From Bradyrhizobium centrolobii (GTDB lineage Bacteria > Pseudomonadota > Alphaproteobacteria > Rhizobiales > Xanthobacteraceae), in contig NZ_LUUB01000063.1 of NCBI RefSeq assembly GCF_001641635.1, positions 1-64,000 of the forward strand: 64,000 nucleotides of DNA. Direction: 5' to 3'. This document shows, in pieces, positions 56,162 through 64,000 of this stretch. The position numbers and the translations under genes are program-made. The notes below the pieces were generated by a model. That model did no database searches and was not told the origin of the DNA. It worked only from the letters and a program-made list of their open reading frames with translations. Positions within the stretch are counted from its first letter, which is position 1; each line of letters opens with the position of its first letter.

Positions 56162-59100
56162 TCCTCGATCCCCAATCCGCCGGCCGCGGACCATTCCTTG
56201 ATCCGCGCGAGATCGTCATAGGCGCCGTAGCGGCTGGTCCACATCGGCAGGCTCAGCGACGTGTAGGGCTGATTCTCGTCCTCGAAGGCGCGGATCAGCG
56301 CCTCCAGCTTGGCCCTAGCGTCGGCAGCTGCGGTGTCCGGCGGCTGCGGCGTGTCGCCCGGCTTGATCCTGAGCTCGAGGATGCGCTCCTCGCCCGGCGG
56401 ATTGTTGCCGCTCAGGCGGACATAGACGAGCTGGCTCACCGACGCGCCCGCGTCGATGTCGGGGAAGCCGCCCTCGCGCAGGATCGCTGCTTCCAGCGTG
56501 AGCTGCGGCGACAGGCCCATGCGCACCTGCTTGCCGGTCGGCGGCTGGCCGGTCTTGTAGTCGAGGATGGCATAGCCGCCGCCCTGGCGCCGCTCGATGC
56601 GGTCGGCACGGGCGGAGAGGCGGAAGCTGCGGTCATTGTCGAGCGGGATCGAGATCTCGCCATGGGTCTCCGCGGTGATCGCCTCGATCACGTCGCGGCG
56701 CGCCGTCTCCCATTCGCCGAACCAGCGCGCGATGCGCTGGAAGCGTGGCCACCACAGCGCCCGCGCCTCGGGGCGCTCCATCAGCGGCGCAAAATACTTT
56801 TCGCCGATCGCGCGCAGCACGCGCGCGGGATCGTCAGGCAGACGCGTTGCGTAGCTTTCGGTGAACTCGCCGAGGGCATCGTGGATCGCCGAGCCGCGGT
56901 CGGCGGCCGAGAGCGGCATGTCAACGGGATCGAGCGCATCGAGCCGGAGGATGTGCCTGGCGTAGATCGTATAGGGATCGCGCAGCCAGTCCTCGATTGC
57001 GGTGACCGACATTTTGAGCGGCCGCGTCGCGCGCGGCGGCCGCGGCTCGGGCTGCTTGATCGGCCTGACCTCGGCGGGCTGGTCCAGCGCGCCCGCGAAC
57101 TGCACATATTTCTCGCCGGCCCGCTTCGCCGCCTTCCAGTGCGCGGCGCCCGCGACCGCTTCGAGCCGGTGCAGGAAGCGTGAGGCCACGGCCGGTGCTC
57201 CGCCGGCCTTGGCGGCATGGGTGAGGATGACTTCATCGGCGCCGAGCAGTTGCGCAAAGTCATGCGCAGAGAGGCCGATACGCCGCTCCGGCAGATCGAG
57301 GCCGAGCTCGTGCCGCATCGGCCGGCTCAGCCAGGGATCGATGCGCGGCGCAGGAGGCCAGACCCCCTCGATCAGGCCACCGACGATGATGCGGTCGGCC
57401 TGCATCAGGCGCGATTCCAGCGGGCCGTAGATCTGGAGCCGCGCGCCCGGCTTGTCCGGCCGCCGCACCGCGCGATCTCCGAACGCAGTCTGGAATACGT
57501 CCGCGTAGTCCGGCAGCGGAACCATCAATCCGCTCGTCGTCCCGCCGCGCAGGAGATCATCGAACGCGGCAACAAGCGCGAGTCCCTCGCGCTCCTCGAA
57601 GGCCAATGGAATGCCCTGCTCGTCGCGCGACAGCTCGATAAGGATCTCGCGGTGCCGGTGTGCGAGCTCGGCGAAGTCATACGGCTTCGACGACGCCAGG
57701 CTTTCGATCGGCGCCAATGCCGTTTGCAAGGCCGCGATCAGCGCCTGGATGCGATCGAGATCTTCTGCCTTGAGACGCGCGCGAGGCTCCGCGCGGTGCA
57801 GCGCGGAGGCCTCACCGCGCCACAGCTTTGCCAGCTCCTCGCGGAAGCGGTTGAATTCGCGTATCAGGCCGGCCGTGCCCGCTGGCGGCCGCGTGCCGCG
57901 CAACACCGCGAGCTCCAGGCCTTCGATGGCCATTTTCCACGCGCCCGTTGCGCGGCCGAGCCGGCACAGCGGGTGCTTCAGCATCGCCAGCAGCGTCGGT
58001 GGTTCCAAACCTTTGGTCGCCGCCTCCGCCGCGAGGCGCGCAAAGATGCCGGCGGAGGTTTCCATCAGCACGTCGCCGCCGGAATCGTCGAAGGCGAGAT
58101 CCCATCGAGTCAGCGCGGCCATCACCCGCCGCGCCAGCGCGCGGTCCGGCGTCACCAGCGCCGCCGATTTGTCGAGATGGCGCGCCTCGCGCATCGCGAT
58201 GGCGATCGCGAGCGCTTCCATCTCGGGGTTGGGTGCCTCGACGACCGCGAGATTCGTCATGCCGCCGGCGATCCTGGCGGCCACGTCAGGCTGCTTCAGC
58301 CGATCGTGCCAGATCTCCGTCTTGGCGGATGGCCGCATCGATTCGGACGCCAGGAGATCGCGGCCGCCTTCCGCCGCCGGCTGAAGGAGTTCGACATCGC
58401 TGCGCTTTATGCCGAACCGCTGCAACAGCGCGTGCATGGCATATTGCGGATGGTTCGAGGCCGGATGTTCCGCGAACTTGCCGAGCGCATCGCGCACGCC
58501 GCCGATGATCCGCCACGCGTCCTCGTCGAGATCGGTGTCGAGGCCCGGCAGCACCACCGCGCCATGCGGGAGCGAAGCGACGGCATGGAGGAATTTTGCG
58601 GTGGCCGGCATCGAGCCGGTCGAGCCGGCCGCGATCACGGGACCCGCGGGATGCGCGGTCAGCCGTTTTGCTTCCGCCGCAATCAGAAGATCGCGCCGTG
58701 CCGCGGGCTCGATCCTGTTGATTTCGGCGAGATGATTGGGCCAGGCGATGCGCGCGATGCGCAGGAATTCGAGCGAATGCTGCCAGTATTGGTCGAGCTG
58801 GTCCGGCACGAGGCCATCGAGCGCGCTCCAGTCGACGCCGCGCGTGACCATGTCATCTATCAGGCGCGCGAGATCGCCGGCGAGTGCGAGCGTCGAAGCG
58901 GGGCCGCCGACGACCAAAGGCGCCAGCACCGGACCCGTGGCCCAGGCCGCGACCAGCCGCGCCAGCGTCAGCCGCCGCTCGAGCTCGCCGAGCCGCGGTG
59001 GAATGTCGAGCGGTGTCGCGCCGGAAAACTGCTCAGCCTCGTCAGCGAAGGCCAGCGCATCCTCGTCAATATCGCCGAGCGCGACGATGCGCGGCAGGAC

Positions 59101-59301
59101 CGCCGCGTCCGCCTTCATCTCGTCAAGGAAGATCTCACGGACGACGCGCATCGCGCGCCGGGTCGGGAGATACAGCATGGCGTCGGCAAGTCGCGCCGGC
59201 TCCTTCCGCGCCTCGAATCCCTCGACCAGCCGGCCGTCGAGCAGAGCCGACACGACCGTGCGCAGGAATGGAACTGAGACTGGAACGCTGTAAACGCGCA
59301 T
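56155..59301 (-). CDS. addB: AddB subunit of double-strand break repair nuclease
   Basis: This 1048-residue alphaproteobacterial-type AddB begins RVYSVPVSVPFLRTVVSALL, has a degenerate helicase-like body (LPTRRAMRVVREIFLDEM) and a C-terminal PD-(D/E)xK nuclease (YAILDYKTGQPPTGKQ). It degrades the second strand in the AddAB complex. The upstream in-frame codons beyond 59301 are unlikely. It precedes addA with overlapping codons, fixing equal expression. Confidence 0.96.
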   Translation of the reverse strand: MRVYSVPVSVPFLRTVVSALLDGRLVEGFEARKEPARLADAMLYLPTRRAMRVVREIFLDEMKADAAVLPRIVALGDIDEDALAFADEAEQFSGATPLDIPPRLGELERRLTLARLVAAWATGPVLAPLVVGGPASTLALAGDLARLIDDMVTRGVDWSALDGLVPDQLDQYWQHSLEFLRIARIAWPNHLAEINRIEPAARRDLLIAAEAKRLTAHPAGPVIAAGSTGSMPATAKFLHAVASLPHGAVVLPGLDTDLDEDAWRIIGGVRDALGKFAEHPASNHPQYAMHALLQRFGIKRSDVELLQPAAEGGRDLLASESMRPSAKTEIWHDRLKQPDVAARIAGGMTNLAVVEAPNPEMEALAIAIAMREARHLDKSAALVTPDRALARRVMAALTRWDLAFDDSGGDVLMETSAGIFARLAAEAATKGLEPPTLLAMLKHPLCRLGRATGAWKMAIEGLELAVLRGTRPPAGTAGLIREFNRFREELAKLWRGEASALHRAEPRARLKAEDLDRIQALIAALQTALAPIESLASSKPYDFAELAHRHREILIELSRDEQGIPLAFEEREGLALVAAFDDLLRGGTTSGLMVPLPDYADVFQTAFGDRAVRRPDKPGARLQIYGPLESRLMQADRIIVGGLIEGVWPPAPRIDPWLSRPMRHELGLDLPERRIGLSAHDFAQLLGADEVILTHAAKAGGAPAVASRFLHRLEAVAGAAHWKAAKRAGEKYVQFAGALDQPAEVRPIKQPEPRPPRATRPLKMSVTAIEDWLRDPYTIYARHILRLDALDPVDMPLSAADRGSAIHDALGEFTESYATRLPDDPARVLRAIGEKYFAPLMERPEARALWWPRFQRIARWFGEWETARRDVIEAITAETHGEISIPLDNDRSFRLSARADRIERRQGGGYAILDYKTGQPPTGKQVRMGLSPQLTLEAAILREGGFPDIDAGASVSQLVYVRLSGNNPPGEERILELRIKPGDTPQPPDTAAADARAKLEALIRAFEDENQPYTSLSLPMWTSRYGAYDDLARIKEWSAAGGLGIEEW

Positions 59302-59462
59302 GGGCTGCCTGATTCGGGAATCAGGCGCCAATATAGGGAGGGAGCCTCAAATGGTCATGCGCGAGACCAAGGTGTTCCCCGTTGTTCGCAGCATCTCATG
59401 GGGTCGGCAAAGGCGCGCTTGCGCCGTGCCACCACATCTCGCGTCCGGGTTTCAGCTTAAGC

Positions 59463-59492
59463 GGTGGGCACGCTTCGCTTTGCCCACCCTAC
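59463..59492. repeat. Short palindrome (GGTGGGCACGCTTC)
   Basis: GGTGGGCA/TGCCCACC with a CGCTTCGCTT loop, a simple hairpin of the kind dispersed in rhizobial intergenic DNA; single copy in this window. Confidence 0.6.
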
Positions 59493-59517
59493 GATTCTGG
59501 CGCTTTTTTCCGCGCTG

Positions 59518-59617
59518 TCATCATCCGCGAAGGCGGATGATCCAGTATTCCAGAGACGGTAGAGATTCAATGGAGAAGCCGCGGCGTACCGGATGCCCCG
59601 CCTTCGCGGGGCATGAC
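59518..59617. repeat. Composite palindromic repeat, family A copy 3
   Basis: It matches copies at 8718-8818 and 10321-10419 in both hairpins and the central ATCCAGTATTCC block; stem changes are compensated (CATCCGCGAAGGCGGATG). Confidence 0.85.
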
Positions 59618-59638
59618 GATGCCACGAGCGGCGCAGCG

Positions 59639-60361
59639 CTAGACCACGCTCTCCAGAAACGCCTCTTCCGCCGCGTGCACGGCGTCGGGCGTGCCGACAT
59701 GCATCCAGACGCCGTCGAGCCGCAGCCCGAACAGCCGCTCCTGATCATTGGCGCGGTCGAACATCTTCGTCAGCGAGAACTCGCCCTTCGGCGCGTCGGC
59801 GAAGATCGACGGTGACAGGATCGCCGCGCCCGCATAGACGAACGGAACGACCTCTTTTTCCTTGCGCTTGCGCAGGGCGCCGTCGGGCAGCATGCCGTAA
59901 TCGCCGCGACCGCTGTAGCCGATGCTGGTTGCGGTTGGCGCCATCAAGAGCAGGATGTCCATCCGCGCGGGATCGAAGTTCTCGGCAAGCCGTGCGAGAT
60001 TCGAGCGCACGCCGTCGATCCACAGCGTGTCGGAATTGACATGGAAGAACGGTGCGTTGCCCAGCAGCGGCAGCGCCTTGACCACGCCGCCGCCGGTGCC
60101 GAGCACCTGGTCACGCTCGTCCGAAATGGTCACGCGCGGCTGCTGGCGGCCCGCGACGTGATTGATGATCTGGTCCGGCAGATAGTGCACATTGACGACC
60201 GCTTCGGTCACGCCGGCCTGGTCGAGCTTGTCGAGCACATGATCGAGCAGGGGTTGCCCGGCCACCGACACCAGCGGCTTCGGCATCTTGTCCGTCAATG
60301 GACGCATGCGCAGACCAAGCCCTGCGGCGAGCACCATGGCTTTGGTCGGTTTGACGGACAT
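59639..60361 (-). CDS. MurU-like nucleotidyltransferase
   Basis: The 240-residue sugar nucleotidyltransferase has the signature AAGLGLRMRPLTDKMPKPLV at residues 12-31 and FHVNSDTLWID in the metal site. It resembles N-acetylmuramate-1-phosphate uridylyltransferase MurU, which makes UDP-MurNAc in a recycling bypass. The adjacent TsaE fusion carries an AmgK-like kinase, the enzyme preceding MurU, which supports that role. A general hexose-1-P transferase is the alternative. Confidence 0.85.
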   Translation of the reverse strand: MSVKPTKAMVLAAGLGLRMRPLTDKMPKPLVSVAGQPLLDHVLDKLDQAGVTEAVVNVHYLPDQIINHVAGRQQPRVTISDERDQVLGTGGGVVKALPLLGNAPFFHVNSDTLWIDGVRSNLARLAENFDPARMDILLLMAPTATSIGYSGRGDYGMLPDGALRKRKEKEVVPFVYAGAAILSPSIFADAPKGEFSLTKMFDRANDQERLFGLRLDGVWMHVGTPDAVHAAEEAFLESVV

Positions 60362-60473
60362 CCCAGGCTTTCTCAGACTCTCGAATTTCGCGGTCGCAGC
60401 AATCCTAGCACGGTTCGGCGAGCCTCGACCGCCTTAATCACCCGACGTGACGTTTGTACGACGGGTGTTGCCG

Positions 60474-60791
60474 TCACGCTCCAACGGATGTGGAACGCAC
60501 CTTTTTCTTCCTGTCGCCCAGCTTGAGGAAATTGACGCCGATCTGGTCGCCATTGACCCAGGCAAGCTCGCAGCGCCGGTACGCAAGTCCGGTCGACGAC
60601 AGCAGCAGAAAGAATTCCCTCAGATGCAAGCCTTCGACGGAGCCGTCGATGGTCAGCTTGGCGCCGGTCTCGGAGACGTCCTCCATGGTGCAGTCGCGCC
60701 GCCAGGTGCCGTCGATCCCCATCATCTGGGCCGGTATCCCGCGCTCGAAGACAACCCGGTTGCCGCCGCGCTGATCGGTCCTCGCCGCCAT
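60474..60791 (-). CDS. PilZ domain protein
   Basis: This 105-residue protein is a single PilZ domain with the cyclic-di-GMP-binding RGGNR (RxxxR) at residues 8-12 and DVSETG (DxSxxG) at residues 38-43. Such proteins turn cyclic di-GMP into a protein contact; the target is unknown. It interrupts the otherwise related tsaE/amgK and murU-like genes on the same strand, with about 90-110 bp on both sides. Confidence 0.88.
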   Translation of the reverse strand: MAARTDQRGGNRVVFERGIPAQMMGIDGTWRRDCTMEDVSETGAKLTIDGSVEGLHLREFFLLLSSTGLAYRRCELAWVNGDQIGVNFLKLGDRKKKVRSTSVGA

Positions 60792-60881
60792 CTGTCCTTG
60801 CTCCAGCCCCGTTCTTATCCGGCTGCCCCGCCGCCCAGACTACGGGCGCCTTGGCTAACAGCCGGTAAATCGGGCCTCTCG

Positions 60882-62405
60882 TCAGGATGGTGGCGGCGGA
60901 ACGTTGGCGAGGTACCAGTCGCGCAAATGGGCCAGCGCAGGATGGGCCAGCGAGCGTTGCAGGTAGGTCCAGATCCGCGGCTGGTGACGCAGGTAGTGCG
61001 GCTTGCCGTCGCGGCGGTTGAGCCGGGCAAAGGTGCCGAGCAGCCGCGTGTTCCGCTGCGCCGACATGATGGCGTAGAGCTCGGCGAAGCCGGCCGGATC
61101 GAAGTTTGCGTCCTGCGTGCGGCGCGTCTTGATGTAGCGCGACAGCAGCGTCAGCTCGAGGCTTTCGGGCACGTCGATGCGGGCGTCCTGGAGCAGCGAC
61201 ACGACGTCGTAGGACTTCGGGCCGAGCACGGTGTCCTGGAAATCGATCACGCCGACACGCTCGATGCCGGCGCGGTCGGCAAGCCAGATCATATTGGGCG
61301 AGTGGAAGTCGCGCAGCACCCAGGTTTTCGGCGCGGCCATCGGCTTCTGCAACAGCTCGCGCCACATCGCGAAGAATTCGGCGCGTAAATCGTCACTGAG
61401 CGGAGCATTGCGGTCGGGCAGATACCACTCCGGCATCAATCCGATTTCGATCAGGAGTGCGTCGGTATCAAAGACCGGAATGGTGTAGATCGCATCTCCT
61501 GCCAGCTTCAGCGTCTCCGGCAGTGTCTTCGCGTGCAGCGCGGCCAGCATGTCGGTCGCCGCTTCATAGCGCTCGGCGATCGGCTGGGCCGGATCGCCTT
61601 CGATCACCCCTTCGCTGCCAAAATCCTCGGTGATCAGGAAGCCGTGGTCGAGATCGGCGTGGTGGATCACGGGCGCGGAGATGCCCTGCGCACGCAGGCC
61701 CTCATCGATGGCAACGAAGGGTTTGACGTTCTCGGCGAGATGCACCGCGGCGCTGTAGGATTTCCCATTGTAGATCGCGGCCCCGTCCGGCCGCTGCGGA
61801 AAATTCATGAGGATGACGACGCCGTCGTCGCGCATCAGCCGCGCATAGGAACGGGTCGAGGCGTCGCCGTTCATGCGCCGGCGCGTCGCGTCGATATAGC
61901 CGGACGCATTGAGGAATTCGCGCAGCGCCTTCAGGCGCGCGACTTGGGCGGCGCCCTTGCCGTAGCCGGTGATGTCGGCGGCGCGCGCGGTCGAGCCCTG
62001 CGCCGGCCGGTGCGTCAGCGCGATGTCAATGCGGTCCTCGGGCATCGCCGACGGCGCGCGCTCCGGCCATTCGATCAGCACGAGCGTGCCTTCCGGTAGC
62101 GGCGACAGTCCGATCTCCTCGAGCTCGCTCTCGTCTTCCACGCGGTAGAGATCGGCGTGCAGCACCGGGAAGGGCGGCAGCTCATAGCCCTGCACCAGCG
62201 TGAAGGTCGGGCTCGGCACTTCCAGCGCCTCATCATCGGCGAGATAGCGGATCATGGCGCGCGCCGCTGCGGTCTTGCCGGCACCGAGATCGCCCGACAG
62301 CGTGATGAGGTCGCCAGGTCCGACCAGCAACGCGAGATCGGCCATCAGCTGCGCGGTGGCCGTCTCGTTGACAAGAGCGACGGAGAATGTGGCCGGTATG
62401 GTCAT
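60882..62405 (-). CDS. TsaE-AmgK fusion: tRNA t6A ATPase joined to sugar kinase
   Basis: Residues 1-150 are TsaE, the ATPase of tRNA threonylcarbamoyladenosine synthesis: Walker A GDLGAGKTAAARAMIRYL and FTLVQGYELPPFPVLHADLYRVED. Residues 160-507 form an aminoglycoside phosphotransferase-type kinase like AmgK (RMNGDASTRSYARL; VLRDFHSPNMIWL; GVIDFQDTVLGPKSYDVVSLLQD), which phosphorylates MurNAc or GlcNAc at C1. One uninterrupted frame joins both. The ATG overlaps the divL stop (ATGA). Such fusions are known in alphaproteobacteria. Confidence 0.9.
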   Translation of the reverse strand: MTIPATFSVALVNETATAQLMADLALLVGPGDLITLSGDLGAGKTAAARAMIRYLADDEALEVPSPTFTLVQGYELPPFPVLHADLYRVEDESELEEIGLSPLPEGTLVLIEWPERAPSAMPEDRIDIALTHRPAQGSTARAADITGYGKGAAQVARLKALREFLNASGYIDATRRRMNGDASTRSYARLMRDDGVVILMNFPQRPDGAAIYNGKSYSAAVHLAENVKPFVAIDEGLRAQGISAPVIHHADLDHGFLITEDFGSEGVIEGDPAQPIAERYEAATDMLAALHAKTLPETLKLAGDAIYTIPVFDTDALLIEIGLMPEWYLPDRNAPLSDDLRAEFFAMWRELLQKPMAAPKTWVLRDFHSPNMIWLADRAGIERVGVIDFQDTVLGPKSYDVVSLLQDARIDVPESLELTLLSRYIKTRRTQDANFDPAGFAELYAIMSAQRNTRLLGTFARLNRRDGKPHYLRHQPRIWTYLQRSLAHPALAHLRDWYLANVPPPPS

Positions 62406-64000
62406 TCGGCGGCGTCGCGATGCGCCGCCTGGTCGGTCGGGAAGTCGCAGATCACGACCGTACCCCTGCCGACGATCGAATCCACCCGCACCCTGCCGCC
62501 ATGCAGCTCGACGAAGGAGCGCACCAGCGACAGGCCGAGTCCGGCCCCGCGGTGACGCGAGCCCTGCGAACGGCTTTCGAACCAGTTGAACACCTTGTCC
62601 TTCATGTCGGCAGGTATTCCAGGCCCGGAATCTGTCACTGTGAAGACCACGCTGCGCTCGGTGCGGCGCGCGCTGATGCCGACGGCCGAATCCTGTGGAG
62701 AAAACCCGACGGCGTTGGCGAGGAGGTTATAGAGCACCTGCACCACGCGTTTCTCGTCGCCGACGAAGCTGCCGACATCGGGCGCGATCTCGACCTTGAG
62801 GCGGATGCGGTCGGTGGCGAGCCGGTCCTGGATACCCTCGGCGGCGAGCTCGATGGCCTTGCTGACGTCGACCGGGCCGAGTTCCAGCTTCATCGCGCCG
62901 GCGTCGATGGTCGCGAGATCGAGGATGTTGTTGGTCAGCGCCAGCAGCGCATTGGTCGATTTGGTGACGTAGTCGAGATATTCGGCCTGTTTCGGCGTCA
63001 GCGGCCCGGTCGAGGGATCGCTGAGGAAGTGCGCGAAGCCGATGATGGTGGTGAGCGGCGAGCGCAGCTCGTAGGAGACGTGGTGGACGAAATCCACCTT
63101 CATTTGGTCGGCCGCTTCCAGCGCCTCGTTGCGTTCGCGCAGCGCCCGCTCGACATTCTCGGTGTCGGTGATGTCCTGGAACGTCAGCATGGTCGCGCCG
63201 TCTGGCAGCGGCCGGATCATGCCATCGAGCACGCTGCCGTCCTTGCGCTCCAGCTTCAGCGGCACGTCGCCGCGGTTCTCGATCGAGGTGATGGCCTCGC
63301 GGATCTGGCGCCAGACGACGGGATCGTCGAACAGCTGATGGCACCAGCCTTCGACGGTCTGGATATGCGGCTCCTCGCGCAGCGCCTCGTTCGACAATTT
63401 CCACATCCGGGCAAAGGCCGGGTTGAACAACTGCGCCTTGCCGTTGCTGCCGAACACCGCCACGCCCTCGGCGAGGCTGTCCAGCGTCTCGCGCTGGACC
63501 CGGATCAGGCCGTCGAAGCGCCGGGCAAGGTCGAGGCTCTCGGTGACGTCGTCGAACAGATAGGTGACGCCGCCTTCCGGGTTCGGCGTGGTGACGACGG
63601 AGAGCGCGCGACCGTCGGGCAGGAACCAGGTGTCCTGGGCGGCCTCGACCGCGCGATAGGCCTCGTGCAGTTTTGCCTTCCAGGCGCGGAAGTCCGGCTG
63701 CTCCGGCAGCTTGCGTGCGGCGCGGAGCTGGTCGAGCACGCTGGAATCATCGGGATTGCTGTCGAGGAAAGTGCGGTCGAGATCCCACAGTCGCCGGTAG
63801 GAGTCGTTATAGAAGGCGAGCCGCCGCTGGCCGTCGAACACGGCAACGCCCGAGGAGAGCTGGTCCAGCGTGCGGCGGTGCGCTTCCGCCATGCGGACCA
63901 GCGCCGAGCTCAGCGCATCCGCCTCGCTGGCGTCGATCGCAACGCCGACGCTGCCGCCGCCGACATTGACGGCGCGCACGTCATAGATGCGGCGCTCGCC
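62402..64000 (-). CDS. divL: DivL-like PAS sensor pseudokinase, 3' part (5' end outside window)
   Basis: At least 533 codons are visible; the frame stays open to the window edge, so the start lies beyond it. PAS-like repeats (residues LDQLSSGVAVFDGQRRLAF, LDSLAEGVAVFGSNGKAQL, and a third) are followed by a dimerisation helix and an ATPase domain (SPQDSAVGI; DSGPGIPADMKDKVFNWFESRSQGSRHRGAGLGL). In the H-box the expected His is Tyr: HVSYELRSPLTT, codon at 63071-63073. That change defines DivL, the cell-cycle regulator that controls CckA. Its place before tsaE matches other alphaproteobacteria. Confidence 0.9.
   Translation of the reverse strand, partial: GERRIYDVRAVNVGGGSVGVAIDASEADALSSALVRMAEAHRRTLDQLSSGVAVFDGQRRLAFYNDSYRRLWDLDRTFLDSNPDDSSVLDQLRAARKLPEQPDFRAWKAKLHEAYRAVEAAQDTWFLPDGRALSVVTTPNPEGGVTYLFDDVTESLDLARRFDGLIRVQRETLDSLAEGVAVFGSNGKAQLFNPAFARMWKLSNEALREEPHIQTVEGWCHQLFDDPVVWRQIREAITSIENRGDVPLKLERKDGSVLDGMIRPLPDGATMLTFQDITDTENVERALRERNEALEAADQMKVDFVHHVSYELRSPLTTIIGFAHFLSDPSTGPLTPKQAEYLDYVTKSTNALLALTNNILDLATIDAGAMKLELGPVDVSKAIELAAEGIQDRLATDRIRLKVEIAPDVGSFVGDEKRVVQVLYNLLANAVGFSPQDSAVGISARRTERSVVFTVTDSGPGIPADMKDKVFNWFESRSQGSRHRGAGLGLSLVRSFVELHGGRVRVDSIVGRGTVVICDFPTDQAAHRDAAE

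Larger units (their letters stand above)
59302..59638. other. Intergenic region upstream of addB
   Basis: This 337-bp gap holds a small palindrome (59463-59492) and a family A repeat (59518-59617). No gene is supported. It separates the MurU-like gene from addB, so addBA must have a promoter here. Confidence 0.6.

Noticed and set aside
53180-56221. A 1013-codon open frame antisense to addA
   Set aside because: Composition is Arg/His/Gly-rich without motifs, it mirrors addA codon bias, and addA is full length with all helicase and nuclease motifs.
57217-59277. A 686-codon open frame antisense to addB
   Set aside because: Same reasoning: a high-GC shadow of an intact gene, with no domain, signal or ribosome-binding site.

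Overview
The window is chromosomal DNA of a Bradyrhizobium-type alphaproteobacterium (Nitrobacteraceae). The grounds are very high GC, dense short-spaced operons, gene orders typical of that group (infC-rpmI-rplT-pheS-pheT; lptC-lptA-lptB-rpoN-hpf-ptsN; aroA-cmk-rpsA-sppA-ihfB-lapA-trpF-trpB-trpA-accD-folC; trxA-addA-addB-murU-like-tsaE/amgK-divL), a small heat-shock gene with a ROSE-like leader, and several families of palindromic intergenic repeats. The genus call is inference; no species is claimed.

Layout. 1-0.5 kb: 5' part of an IS110-family transposase. 0.5-7.6 kb (minus): a TauE/SafE permease, pheT, pheS, rplT, rpmI and infC; infC uses a rare ATT start. 7.9-12.2 kb: alpha/beta hydrolase, NTF2-like protein, thioesterase-like protein, queG and a GST. 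12.4-16.7 kb: uppP, a DprE1/DprE2-like pair and an NDUFA9-like protein. 16.8-20.1 kb: tRNA-Leu(CAG) followed by a poorly conserved stretch of small orphan genes, possibly a decayed island. 20.2-23.9 kb: MFS transporter, a UbiA prenyltransferase with a degenerate HAD domain, and RNase D. 24.1-29.9 kb: LPS export (lptC, lptA, lptB), rpoN, long HPF and ptsN. 30-31.2 kb: a small orphan, DUF1150 and Hsp20. 31.4-37.7 kb: ugpBAEC-like ABC importer, a CoA-transferase and ohr. 37.8-39.3 kb: ohrR, a GIY-YIG protein, tRNA-Ala(GGC) and a TIGR02300 protein. 39.4-52.1 kb: the aroA-to-folC housekeeping run plus a phosphoesterase. 52.2-64 kb (minus): trxA, addA, addB, a MurU-like nucleotidyltransferase, a PilZ protein, a TsaE-AmgK fusion and the 3' part of divL.

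The most unusual structure is two DUF559 (VSR/PD-D/ExK-like) nuclease genes, each inserted inside a conserved operon (pheS|pheT and trpB|trpA). Each is bracketed by inverted REP-like palindromes with heads outward and tails inward, giving elements of 473 and 453 bp. Two short REP pairs with the same geometry but no gene (15552-15691, 29887-30010) look like cargo-less forms. This resembles the relationship between REPINs and their RAYT transposases, but with a different nuclease family.

Functional links: UppP, DprE1, DprE2 and the UbiA protein could jointly serve polyprenyl-phosphate-linked pentose metabolism. The AmgK domain and the MurU-like enzyme fit MurNAc recycling. Ohr/OhrR share an intergenic region with three ATTG-N4-CAAT palindromes.
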